A stretch of DNA of 64,000 bases, from the NCBI GenBank assembly GCA_900169235.1, contig FWCC01000121.1:62001-126000 (forward strand), read 5' to 3'. This DNA is from Zarea fungicola (taxonomy: Eukaryota > Ascomycota > Sordariomycetes > Hypocreales > Cordycipitaceae). The notes under the pieces are model-generated. The model was not told where the DNA came from. It ran no database searches and worked only from the letters and a program-made list of their open reading frames with translations. The position numbers and the translations under genes are program-made. Each line of letters opens with the position of its first letter. Positions within the stretch are counted from its first letter, which is position 1. Shown here one piece after another: positions 32,794-43,147 of the stretch.

Positions 32794-35469
32794 ATGGCTG
32801 GCAACTGGCCCTCTTCGCTCTTCTTTTCCGATGGCACTTCCTCGTCCATCTCGAAAACTGCCATGGAAAAATCTCTGGACCCAAAAGTGCTTGAGCAACT
32901 GCGCACCCCCGAGGCCAAGGAGCTTCACAATCTCATGAAGGAGCTGGGCCGTATCGGTGTCGGTCAAATTATTGACTTGCCTCAGATTGTTGTCTTTGGT
33001 GGCCAAAACGCGGGAAAATCATCTACTCTAGAAGCAATTTCTGGCATTAATTTTCCCGTCAAGCAAGGGCTCTGTACACGGTTCGCCACGGAGTTGGAAC
33101 TTGACAGTGATACGACGGTGCGAATCCACGCTAGCATCAAGTATTCAGTGCAAGGGGAAATCAAAATCCAACCACTGGACAATAATATTGTCAGTGAAAA
33201 CGAGCTCCCTGATATAGTTCAACGAGCAGCAGACGAAATGGATAGGCGGACACCTAAGAAGCGGTTCCACAACGACGTACTGGTATTGAATGCCAAAGTA
33301 CCGGGCCTGTTCCCGTTGCAACTGGTGGATCTCCCCGGACTATTCGAGATTAAATCCACAATTCAGACCAAGGAGGATATTGAAATTGTGAATAAGCTAG
33401 TTGACAGCTATTTGAAGCGACCGAATACTATAATCATGTTGGTAGTTGGAGCAGAAGTCGACTTTCATCACCAGAAAATTCTGGAAAAGATACAGGAGTA
33501 CAAGGATTATCAAAATCGGACAATCGGAATCATAACTAAACCGGATATCGCAGAGACTCGAGGCTACAAGGAGTACATTGAATTGGCTCAGAACAAGGAA
33601 GTGGACTACCACTTAAAGTTAGGCTGGCACGTTCTCCGCAACCGAGATACGACGAATAATGAAACGAGTTTTGCAGAGAGGGATGCAGCAGAAAACAGAC
33701 TGTTTACAAAGAATTCGAAGGAATTAAGCTGGTCAGACATCAAACAGAGCGATTGGGGTGTCAAATCTCTCCGAGAGAAGCTAAGCAATATCCAGTTCGA
33801 GCACCAGCGCAACTGCCTCCCTGCAGTCACACAAGAGATTCGAGTGAAGCTCGCTGAAACGCAAGAACAGTTAGACAGGACGGGGCCTGCGCGACCAGAG
33901 ACTGAGGATGTGAGAGAATTCCTTCGAGGCAGAGCCGTCGAATTCCACATGTTGGCCAAGAGTGCCGTAGAAGGTCGGTATAATGCGTCATTCTTCCGCC
34001 GACTTCCAGACCCGTACAAGCTTCGCGCACAAATCCGCAGTTTCAATGCAGCTTTTGACTACACAATGAGGGTCAATGGCGCAAAGGAGACTATTGTTGG
34101 ACAGCGCGGTGTCACGGCCAACGCACCTAAACTGCCGGAGTATCTTGAGGATTTTCTCAAAATAAATCCTTACCCCTTTGCCAGTCCAAAGGAACGCGAG
34201 TTTGACAGCGTTTGCGAGGAACTGTACAGACATGCAGCGTCTCATCGCGGCCGAGAGCTTCCCGGCTTCATTAATGGCGCTCTCGCTTTTGAATTATTCC
34301 AAGAACAGTCTTCGAAGTGGGAGCAAATTGCCCGGCACCATATTGACCTTGTCATAACATACTCAAAAGACTTTGTCAAGAAGGCGTTGGAATTTCTTAT
34401 TGGGCCAGCAGACAGCAATCAAACCACCGCTTCCTTGCTACGAAGCATTGTGTTTGACTTTTTCAAAGAGCGCGAGCAGGATCTCCAAGAAAAACTACAA
34501 GAGCTGATCCAGCCATACAAGAACGGCTTTGCCCTTCCTGCGGATGAAGAATTTGAAGAATACATGGATAAGAGGACCACAGAGACCAAAACGCGTCTCC
34601 ATCAGCAAACTCAAGCTCAGCAGAGTGTCGCAGGTGATGGAAGCAAGACAATTAGTACATCACAGGTGGGAAGCATAGTATCCCGGGACTTTGATCTTGC
34701 TGAAGGCGCACACCCCCTAGGTATTATTGTTGATAGGATGCAAGTGTACTACGAGGTATGCCGCGAGCTGTATCAATAATTTGGGCATGAGGATACTTGG
34801 GCTAATATTTCACTAGTTGTCACGGAGAACTTTCACCGATAACATTATCAACTTAGCGGTCGAAGCCTGTCTTATTGGCCACATCGACTCCATCCTTACT
34901 CCAGAGACAGTGCGAGGAATGAGCAACGAAAAGGTTATGGAAATTGCCGCAGAGTCTAAAAGTGTGAAAGCTGATAGGGAGTCTCTAACAACACAAAAAG
35001 AAATCTTACAAAGGGCACTTGACTTTTGTACTAGGCGCGGGCCTTTCAACGCTGCCGGTAAGTATACCTCGTCTCTTTTTGAGATGCTTGGGCTCGCAAA
35101 CTCCCAACCACATCAGTGTCAAACATAGATCAAAGCTCTATGCTGATTCTTGAATTTGAATTCGTAGCCCAAGAAAAAGATTTCGGTTCGATCAAGCCAG
35201 AGAAAATAGTGCCCAAGTCTGGGCCGTCCGCAACCGAGAACACCTCAGTCTCGGCCCTGGCTGATGACAAAAAGACTGACGTTTCCAAACCTTCTTTAGA
35301 TTCAACCGCTTCAACGCCAGAGGTTGCGTCGGACAAGACGGAATTAAGCAAGCAGACAAACCCAACTCCGCCAGAGTCCATTCCCAGCCAGGAAGCTCGC
35401 CCTTTTTCCCCAGGCTCCAAGCCGATCTCGCCCGATACATCCACAGGCTCGTCTGTTACTGCCGAATAG
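32794..35469 (+). CDS. Dynamin-like GTPase
   Basis: Exons 32794-34755, 34817-35057 and 35168-35469 give 834 aa. The GTPase domain has the P-loop GGQNAGKSS, the switch region LCTRFATE, DLPG (G3) and TKPD (G4), followed by the dynamin middle/stalk region. The GTPase-effector-like helix ARRTF-type segment (LSRRTFTDNIINLAVEACLI) spans the first splice. The C-terminal 100 residues are a Ser/Pro/Thr-rich disordered tail. There is no PH domain or membrane helix, so it resembles the Mx/Vps1-like dynamins that are expanded in filamentous fungi rather than mitochondrial Mgm1. Expected role: GTP-dependent membrane remodelling; the exact organelle is unknown. Confidence 0.92.
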
Positions 35470-38074
35470 ACGCCAGCGAAATGATGTTACCCAGGTTGTG
35501 TGGTGCGCAAGCGGCTCAGGGCGCAAACAATGTCAAGGATGTCAATGGTTCATAGAGTACGCTTTGGGCCAATGGGCAGACGTGTACGGCATCCAAGCTT
35601 TGAGTTCAGTGCTGCCTCTGGCATTTATTGTTTCTGAAGCTGCATTAGAAGCATTGCCTATATAGCCTAGTTCATGTGATTGCAATCTGATACTTGCGAA
35701 CTCAGTGACGTACAATCTAACATTTCCTACAAACTAGCCCTTGGTCAGAGGATGAGATGAGCCTTTTTTTTACGGCGCCAAGTCCAATTTTACAGGCGCT
35801 CTACTAGCGGAGTAAGACTCGACGAGAAGTCCGCCATTTGGTGAGATTTCAGCGCACATAATTAGTAACATATTATTGCGCATTGTTCACACATCGTCTA
35901 TCTTATACATAATTAAGGTTATTACTCATTTTACTATAATATGGATGATTTGTTTTTATAAAAAAAACATTGACTCGTTCCAGTATGGAAAGGGGCATGC
36001 ATCTGTGAGGCGCCGCACCAGAAAGGCAATTTTCCTAGCGGCGATTCAACTGAACGAGGGTTGAGCGAACCAGCCAGTCACAGAGCCGGACGAAAGCCAC
36101 TCCTAGAAGTGCCCTTCCCGCTGCGACTTCCTTGCTCCTCAGGTGGGACCGGACGGATGGGCGAAGAAAGAAACAGAGAGAAAGTTTTTGCAAACAGAAT
36201 CAAAATGAATAATGGCAGAAAATACAAAGCGCTCGAAAATGTGTAAGACAGGGAAGATAATGTCAGAGTGCCGACGTTGGCCCGCCCGAGTCTAGAAAGG
36301 GTCAGAATTACAAGGGCTAACTGCTCGATGTTAGTGCAATATTAGAGGGCAATTTATATAAAAGGGCGAACAATTATCTTAATTGGGTTTCTTAATGGCT
36401 AGACAGACTTTATATGTAGCATATTATGACTCATTAGGCAGTTACAAAGAGGAAATTGGCTGCTTGGAGGCTAGTATTCCACGACTGATTGAGCACGGAC
36501 GCTGGTTGCGACCCAAGATTTCTCTGAATAATAATAAATAATGCCACACTTGACATGTGTGTCAGTGCTGCATCGTTTGCTTTGTTGGGGAGCATTCTCG
36601 CCATACCATGTGGAGCAATGGCGATCATCTAGCGAAGAACGGCAATTCTCAGCAGCTGACGGGGCAATTTTTTCTGTGTGGCGCGATTCAACAATACTCG
36701 GCATACCGTTGACCTATTAAACGAGCCTTCTCGTTCACCCTGACTAGCCAGTACTGTCAACGCTGTCAACTAGCCGATCGCAGTTAGCTGCCATGCATCT
36801 GAAGAGATATAAATGGCGGGGCCATGCAATTATAGAGTACCCTGATGTAGAGCATTTTGATTCGCTAAATCACAGGTGGTAGATGAAAAGACATGTTGTG
36901 CAACGAAGCAACACCTCCATCGGATGAATGAATTGCACATGAAAGGCAACCCACGGTATGCATCGGCATATGGGAAGGAAACTCATACATGGCCGTTTTA
37001 CTTACCACGGCAAATGGATCGTTCCATTTTTGACCCTCTTCTTCTCGGCCCATCACCTTCGGACCGTCGTCGTCCAAGCTTCAATCTATTGACCGTTTCG
37101 CCCAATGTTTTTTTTCACCCTTTTTTTCAGCGGAAAGCAGCCCTACAAAAGGAACGAAAGGCCGAGACAGTGAAATAAACGATCAACTTTATTATTAGTG
37201 CGTCGATAGACACCCCTGGTGCTTCCCGTTATTAGTGTCCCGCGACTGCGATGTAACGTCATCTCCAAGGGTGCAGCCAATGACGGTCAAGATGTCGTTC
37301 AAGAAAACATTCGACCTGCGGGGGCATGAGCTTGTTTACTAATTAGGTTGTATACCAGTATACACAGCCTCCGGATGGGGATGGTGAGCCGGACACGTAC
37401 CCGCAAATGCGTTTAATCGAATTTGACCCGGCTGGTTAGCTACACTCAACTACCAAGCTGGACTAGGTACGCCGTGTCCTATTTTAAAGGGCTTATACAG
37501 TGAAACCAGCAATGCGACGTGGCAAGATTCTAGACAATGCAACGCCATATGCAGTTGCCCAGCTCACCATGAACGAGGGTGGTGTCGAGCGACTGCCGAG
37601 GAGTCCTGGTTAGCCGGTGGCTGGTTTTCAAATGGAAGGCTTTCTCATCTTCAGTTTAAATGAACTTGGTATTACCCCGCTTGTTCCCGCTGTAGGCTGG
37701 TTTTAAACCGACCAATGTTAAACTTTGGACGATGGAAGCCAGCCTGTATTGCAGCGCTCCTCGCTCGAGTGCATTTGCTTACCCAAAATGGAAAAGGGCC
37801 GGGATGAGGGTGAGAGCAGCAGGGGTCCAAGTTACATGGAGCTCGTTCCGGAACCCTGGACCGAGCCTCACTAGTCTCCATCTCCAGCCAGTCCCCGTCC
37901 AGCGCTCGTTTAACATGTCGTTGGCCTCGGTCTTGGCAGCAGACTACCTCGTTGGGACTTCATTAATACGCCTACTGCTGTCACCTTTGATTAGGTTGAT
38001 AACTATGGGCGGTTCCATAAAGAATTTTGAATCTAATTCTGAATCTTGAAACAATACGGACGAAAAAAAACACA
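35470..38074. other. Gene-poor stretch of 2.6 kb
   Basis: Only short unsupported frames (for example 36876-37178 and 37732-38049). AT-rich blocks at about 35860-35970 and 36340-36440 alternate with ordinary sequence. The 3' part presumably contains the promoter of the zeta-GST gene. I saw no shared CGG-N8-CGG element here. Confidence 0.55.
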
Positions 38075-38806
38075 ATGCGTAAACCAGATTGTCTTGACCG
38101 CCGAACAACGCAGGCGACTGACAAGCTCTGCTTATACGCCTTTTTCTCGTCGTCATGCTGCCAGCGCATCACGATAGCCGCCCATCTCAAATCAATCCCT
38201 CTTGCATTTTCCTATCTCGATCTCTGCAACGGCGCTCTAGCGGGAAAATCCAGTGGCGAGCTGAAGTTGAGCACCAGCGTACCGACACTAGTCATTACAC
38301 ATCGCGACGGCACAACGTCCCTTGTACGCGGCACCATTGACATTCTCGAATACTTTGAGGAGCGCTTCCCCAACTCGTACCCGCTGTTGCCCCCCCGCGC
38401 CGAGGCCAAGCGCCGCCAGCTCGTTCGGGATTTTATCGACGTCATCACCATTGACATTGAGCCGCCGACGAGTTCGCGCATGGCCAGGCGGACCTGGGCC
38501 AGCGGCGGCGGGCTCGAGGAGCAAGAGGCGTCCGCGACGGCTGCCTTTTGCCGCAGCTTTGCAGCGTACCAGGCGCTTCTCCGGTCAACGAGGCGCGCCG
38601 AGGCGGAGACGTGCCTGTACACTGTGGGGGATGAAGTGACGCTCGCCGATATTTGTCTCGTCCCCACGGTCGAGCAGGCCATCAACTACAAGATGGACAT
38701 GAGCGCCGCGCCGCATGTGATGCGCATATACAATCACTTGCGAACGCTGCCTGCATTTACCGGCGTGGATTGGCGCAAGCATGGAAGGTCAGAAAGGAGG
38801 CTGTAG
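38075..38806 (+). CDS. Zeta-class GST-like protein, probable maleylpyruvate/maleylacetoacetate isomerase
   Basis: Single-exon gene of 243 aa starting MRKPDCLDRR. The thioredoxin-fold domain carries the zeta-class active-site motif SSSCCQRITIAAHLK (compare the SSCxxR consensus), VPTLVI with the cis-Pro, and the glutathione-binding DILEYFEERFP. The helical domain ends with GDEVTLADICLVPTVEQAIN and LPAFTGVDW, typical of maleylacetoacetate isomerases. Zeta GSTs use glutathione to isomerise maleylacetoacetate or maleylpyruvate to the fumaryl form. The gentisate dioxygenase and fumarylpyruvate hydrolase 22 kb away would need exactly this activity between them. A role in tyrosine catabolism is the alternative. 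Confidence 0.85.
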   Translation: MRKPDCLDRRTTQATDKLCLYAFFSSSCCQRITIAAHLKSIPLAFSYLDLCNGALAGKSSGELKLSTSVPTLVITHRDGTTSLVRGTIDILEYFEERFPNSYPLLPPRAEAKRRQLVRDFIDVITIDIEPPTSSRMARRTWASGGGLEEQEASATAAFCRSFAAYQALLRSTRRAEAETCLYTVGDEVTLADICLVPTVEQAINYKMDMSAAPHVMRIYNHLRTLPAFTGVDWRKHGRSERRL

Positions 38807-39192
38807 CAAGGTATACAGAGCAACGGCTTTTTTTCTTGAAATGTAGCGACAGACGGCTTTTACTTCATCCTGACATTGTTTTCAGTCCTTTACTGCGGCA
38901 TGGCGAGCACAAGGCGCATTGTTTTCTTTTTTCCTTTGTTCACTTGGACAAATGCACGAGATACACCTTTATGCAGTTATTCATTTTTATTTTCAGCTCA
39001 ATTTTCCTTATTGCATTTTAATCAGTGCCCCGTGTCACATTCGAATAGACTACACAAGCCCAGCTGAGCCTGGCTGTTGCAAGGTGGCGCTGCCATTGCC
39101 TAAAACCACGGCAACCTGCGACTGGTCTCAGGCCAGCTTTCCCCTCCTCTCACCCTCAAACATTCTAGAAAAAAAATTGACAAGTACAAATC

Positions 39193-39531
39193 ATGATTTA
39201 TGTACTGAATTTGGTCGTTTCTCTTGCCTCCGCTGGCTTTGGCGGCATTGCCCTTTTCAACCCAGCGGCACTCTCTCGCTCGCCAGAGGTTACCGACGGC
39301 GAACGCTTCTACGAGCGCCTGTACTCTGCCCGCGCGCTAACGTGGGAGCTTCTTGCGGGGGTTCTGCCCTACTATGCACAAGGCCCGGTGGTCGCTGCTG
39401 TGCTTGCGGCATCGGCCGCGGTGCAGCTCGCTGATGCGGCCATTGGGATTGGGCGGCGGGATGCGAGCTTGGTGGCCGGCGCCACGTTTGCTGCAGGAGT
39501 GCACGCTCTTTGCAGCTGGCGGGCTCTGTAA
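39193..39531 (+). CDS. Small membrane protein, DUF4267-like
   Basis: A 112-aa single-exon protein, MIYVLNLVVSLASAGFGG..., with about four hydrophobic segments and a conserved-looking RxxYARAL-type stretch (LYSARALTWELLAG). This matches the size and layout of the small fungal/bacterial DUF4267 proteins. Function unknown. The low-complexity G+C-rich 3' half encodes Ala-rich helices. An A-rich leader ending AAAAAATTGACAAG precedes the ATG. Confidence 0.65.
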   Translation: MIYVLNLVVSLASAGFGGIALFNPAALSRSPEVTDGERFYERLYSARALTWELLAGVLPYYAQGPVVAAVLAASAAVQLADAAIGIGRRDASLVAGATFAAGVHALCSWRAL

Positions 39532-40063
39532 TAATAGCGGAAATTTGATGTTGTGGGAAGTCATGGGCAATGGTGACGATGCTGTGAGGATGGTAAACAT
39601 GGGGTGGTGGCGCTGATCATCCTCTTCAGCCGTGTGTCACAGATCGGCGGCAGTACAGACCTGTTGTTATTTGAAATATTTCTCTGCCAGAGCAGCGACA
39701 GATGGTAAAACTTGTTCATGAAAGTGTTTATTATTAAACTTCTGAATCGCTTATCCAGTGAAGGACTCCAGCAGCGCAATCAGTACAGCCCCAACAATCG
39801 CATGTAAAAACGCAAAAGTAGCCCATTAGGCGGAAAATCCAGTCTTCAATACAGAAACGATATTATGACTACTTGCGAAAATATTATTTACGAGTTCACG
39901 GATTACGAACACCTGCTCCCACCCCCAGCAACCATCATTCAGCACTCGGCGCAAGTCTGCGACAAGGGACATTACAATAAGCGTAAAATTGGATGCAGTG
40001 ATCATTTGCCCCGAAGTCGCGTTGCTAGAATAACTAGTATCCTATGGAACAGGTACATTCTCA
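39532..40063. other. Intergenic between convergent genes
   Basis: About 530 bp, no gene seen. It presumably contains the 3' UTRs of the DUF4267-like gene and the Ser/Thr-rich gene. Confidence 0.5.
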
Positions 40064-41872
40064 TCACAGCTGGCATTTAGTATCCGCGCTCTTGACTTCA
40101 GCGCACAATCCCGCTTGCGACCCGATCTGATTATCACAAAGAGTATTGCAAGTCGTCCGTTCCGGCACAAACACGAGGAATCCGTACGCTGGATAGGTGA
40201 TGCGGTATTCTTGGCTTGGGTCTCCGTTTTTGAATCCGGCTCGGCAGGCACAGCGGTAGACACCACTCAGCACAATACAAGAGGTCGAGGGATCGCATTT
40301 GTTATTTCCTGCGTTGCCATCGCACGTGGGGCAATCTGGTAGCGCTGTGCTTGTAGTCGTGGTCGAAGATGTTGTAGAGCTGGTCTTTGAGGTGGTTGAG
40401 GTGGTTGAGGTGGATGATGAGGTGATGGCCTTGGAATTGGTTGCTGAAGAGCTTGTAGTCGAGGTTGTGGAGGATGCTGTGGAGGATACTGTCGACGAGG
40501 AGGTGGCCGATGAGGTAGAACTAGTTGTGGAGGAAGTGGTAGAGGATGAATTTGTAGACGAGGTGGTGGACGACGTATTAGATGATGTCGTAGAGGTCGA
40601 TGTGGAGGATGCTGTTGATGAGGTAGAACTGGTTGTGGAGGAAGTGGTAGACGAAGTGGTGGATGAAGTGGTGGATGAAGTGGTGGACGACGTGGCAGAC
40701 GATGAGGTGGATGATGTTGTTGAGGTCGCTGCGGAGGATGCTGTCGACGAGGTGGTGGTCGATGAGGTCGAACTGGTGGTGGAAGACGTGCTGGACGACA
40801 TAGTGGAGGAAGTGGTGGACGACGTAGTGGAGGAAGTGTTGGAGGAAGTGTTAGATGAAGTGTTAGACGACGTGCTGGACGACGTGCTGGACGATGTCGT
40901 TGAGGTCGCTGTGGATGAAGTTTGGGACGATGTGCTGGATGAGTTTATAGAAGATGTCCCTGTCGAAGTTGTGGATGATAGCGTCGAGCTCGACGAACCT
41001 GTCGAGGTCACTGTCGTGGATGGGCTCGAGGTCGAGCTAGAAGTCGAGCTGGGGTTGGTTGTAGAGCTAGTGGGCGGTTTGCTGGTAGTAGATGTAGAAG
41101 ATACTGTTGAAGATTTAGTAGAGGAGTTTGAGTTCGCTGAAGTTGTAGCAGATGTATTTGGTGTAATTGGCGCCGTCGATGATGTGGACGATGTAGACGG
41201 TGTAGATGATGTGGATGACAACGACGATGTGGATGACAACGACGATGTAGAAATTATCGAATTCGAAGATGTCCTCGAGCTTGTAGTATCTGAAGTAGCT
41301 ATAGAACCTGACGTAGATAAGGTTGAAATAGATGTACTGCTTGATGGCCGGATACTGGATGATGAACCTGTCGAAAATGAGGTCGAGCCACTGGCAGAGG
41401 TGGACACTGAGCTCCTGGAACTGGAATCAGACGAGACAATGGTGCTAGAAGAAGACGCTGAGTCCGTTGGAATGGAACTGGGAGATTGGCTTGTACTTTG
41501 TGAGGTTGAGTACAAAGGCTCGGAACTCGAAATGGTGGTAACAGATCTGGTCGATCCAGTCGTAAGAGATCTTGTAGAAAGAACCGTGTGAGAAGTGTCC
41601 GTCGGTGGCCGTTTCTCTGTCGAAAAATACGGAGTCCTGTGCTCAGTTATCGTTCTATACTCAGTTAGATTCTTGTCCGCTTTAGCGTCAGGAGAAAGTT
41701 GATCTCACTTTGTGATGGTGCTGTACTGTGTTGATCCAGAACATACGAGCTCTACCGGCTGGTTTTGGACGATGATAAGTTTCTCACAACAAATGTCTTC
41801 TGCTGCCACTGGATCGAGAGTAGAGGCCAGTCCGACAAGGGCAGTTAGACTGACAGAAATTCCTTTCATCAT
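40064..41872 (-). CDS. Secreted Ser/Thr-rich mucin-like protein with EGF-like C-terminus
   Basis: Exons 41872-41709 and 41636-40064 join in phase 2 to a 578-aa protein. The first exon encodes a signal peptide (MMKGISVSLTALVGLASTL...) and a short Cys-containing segment (ICCEKLIIV). The splice then leads into about 400 residues made almost only of Ser and Thr (SSTTSSTTSS-like runs), which should be heavily O-glycosylated. The last 90 residues hold eight or more Cys, including an EGF-like pattern CDPSTSCIVLSGVYRCACRAGF. No GPI-signal-like hydrophobic tail is seen, so it is probably wall-associated or secreted. An adhesin or mucin role is inferred from composition only. Confidence 0.8.
40360..41420. 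repeat. Degenerate trinucleotide/6-9-bp coding repeat
   Basis: Tandem GAGGTGGTGGACGACGTG-like units on the plus strand correspond to the Ser/Thr tract on the minus strand. The most regular part is about 40640-40700 and 40800-40900. The frame is open on the opposite strand as well (40299-41591), a by-product of the repeat. Confidence 0.75.
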
Positions 41873-43147
41873 GATTTATTCGCGTTCCCGCAAGTGAACC
41901 CTATGTGCTGCACAGGTCAATAATGCCGATATTTTTGAACTTGCGACGAACCCCTCAAATATTTTCTGTACGGTACATGCAATTTTCTTTATTTTATTTC
42001 GTCGTTTATACCCTTCCACGGACTATGCTATTGAAAACAATAGTTCCTGAACTCTCTGTTTGTTTGTTAGTCTGTCTGCTTGGCGTTAGCCCACGCCGGT
42101 TGAAAGTTAGAATCTGGCGCGATTTGCTCCTAGTATTTGATCGTAGCCGAAAGCAGCGATGCCTCAACCCGTCCTATGCCGATCACAAACTCAAAGGGAA
42201 ACAAATCGGCTTATCAGTGGATTCATTATGTGGGATTAATTCTTGTGTAAAGACTCTTTGGAAGAGAACTGCAGATAAGGTTTTCCTGCGCCACGCTATA
42301 CAGTCTCGTTTACGGGGTTATGAAATGCCTCTCGTTGCTAGCCTGACCAAGGAGACCTGGTCCATCTTATGACCAACTGCCGGTGGCTAGCCTATTCTTC
42401 CAATAATGGTTCAAATATTGAACAGTTTATTCGGCTAAAAAATTAATTCATATAAAACTGGACTTTGTAGAGCTGGTTAGATCCCACTTCTATTCCCTCA
42501 CCAGTCAAATGCAGCAACTCTCTTCTCGCCAGGCTCACATGCCAGTGGTAAACTCTCGTTTATTGGTGGGGACGTAATACCGGCACGCAATGAGTATATT
42601 TCATCATAATTTAAGTCAAATCGCTGCTATATGCGCCAGGAGTACGCACAGTTCAGGGCGTTCAGCTTCTCAAATCTAAAACTGCTTCCTCGATGACGCA
42701 GTTACACATTGCTACGGCTTTGTTATATATTCCCAACCGGTCCGAATCAACGCCACCAACAGCCATGAAATTAAATTTCCACCATCTAATTTGCGGATGC
42801 GGGAGTATTTATTGACCGTCGGTGGTATGCACCGTGGACTGCTGCAGCATACTTCGCTTGGGCTTAATGTAGCTCCATGTTACCTTCAAGCCAGGTTTCT
42901 AGAGTGGACAACTGTCATGAGCAGCACTAAAGAGTATTCAAAATGACGCATGTACCATTGAAATACACTAGAGAGGTTCATATAACCAGATATTGAATTG
43001 ACTTTGTATTTAATTGGAACCCTAAATGGTCCAATGTAAACTTACTATCCCGCTAATGTTTTCCGACCGGAAGCTGAAACTAACTTAAGACGACAAAAGA
43101 AAAAGACTAGAAGACCAACGGAAATAAAATAAAAAATCCCGCAAATA
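41873..43147. other. Intergenic, about 1.3 kb
   Basis: A 155-codon plus-strand frame at 41905-42372 has no recognisable domain and lies directly upstream of the divergent secreted-protein gene, so I do not call it. The 3' part is AT-rich and flanks the PKS terminator. Confidence 0.5.

Noticed and set aside
40299..41591. 430-codon plus-strand open frame rich in Val, Glu and Asp
   Set aside because: It is the antisense of the Ser/Thr repeat. The minus strand has a signal peptide, a consensus intron that closes in frame and a Cys-rich domain; the plus frame has only low complexity.
41905..42372. 155-codon plus-strand frame
   Set aside because: No domain or exon partners, and it lies in the promoter region of the secreted-protein gene.
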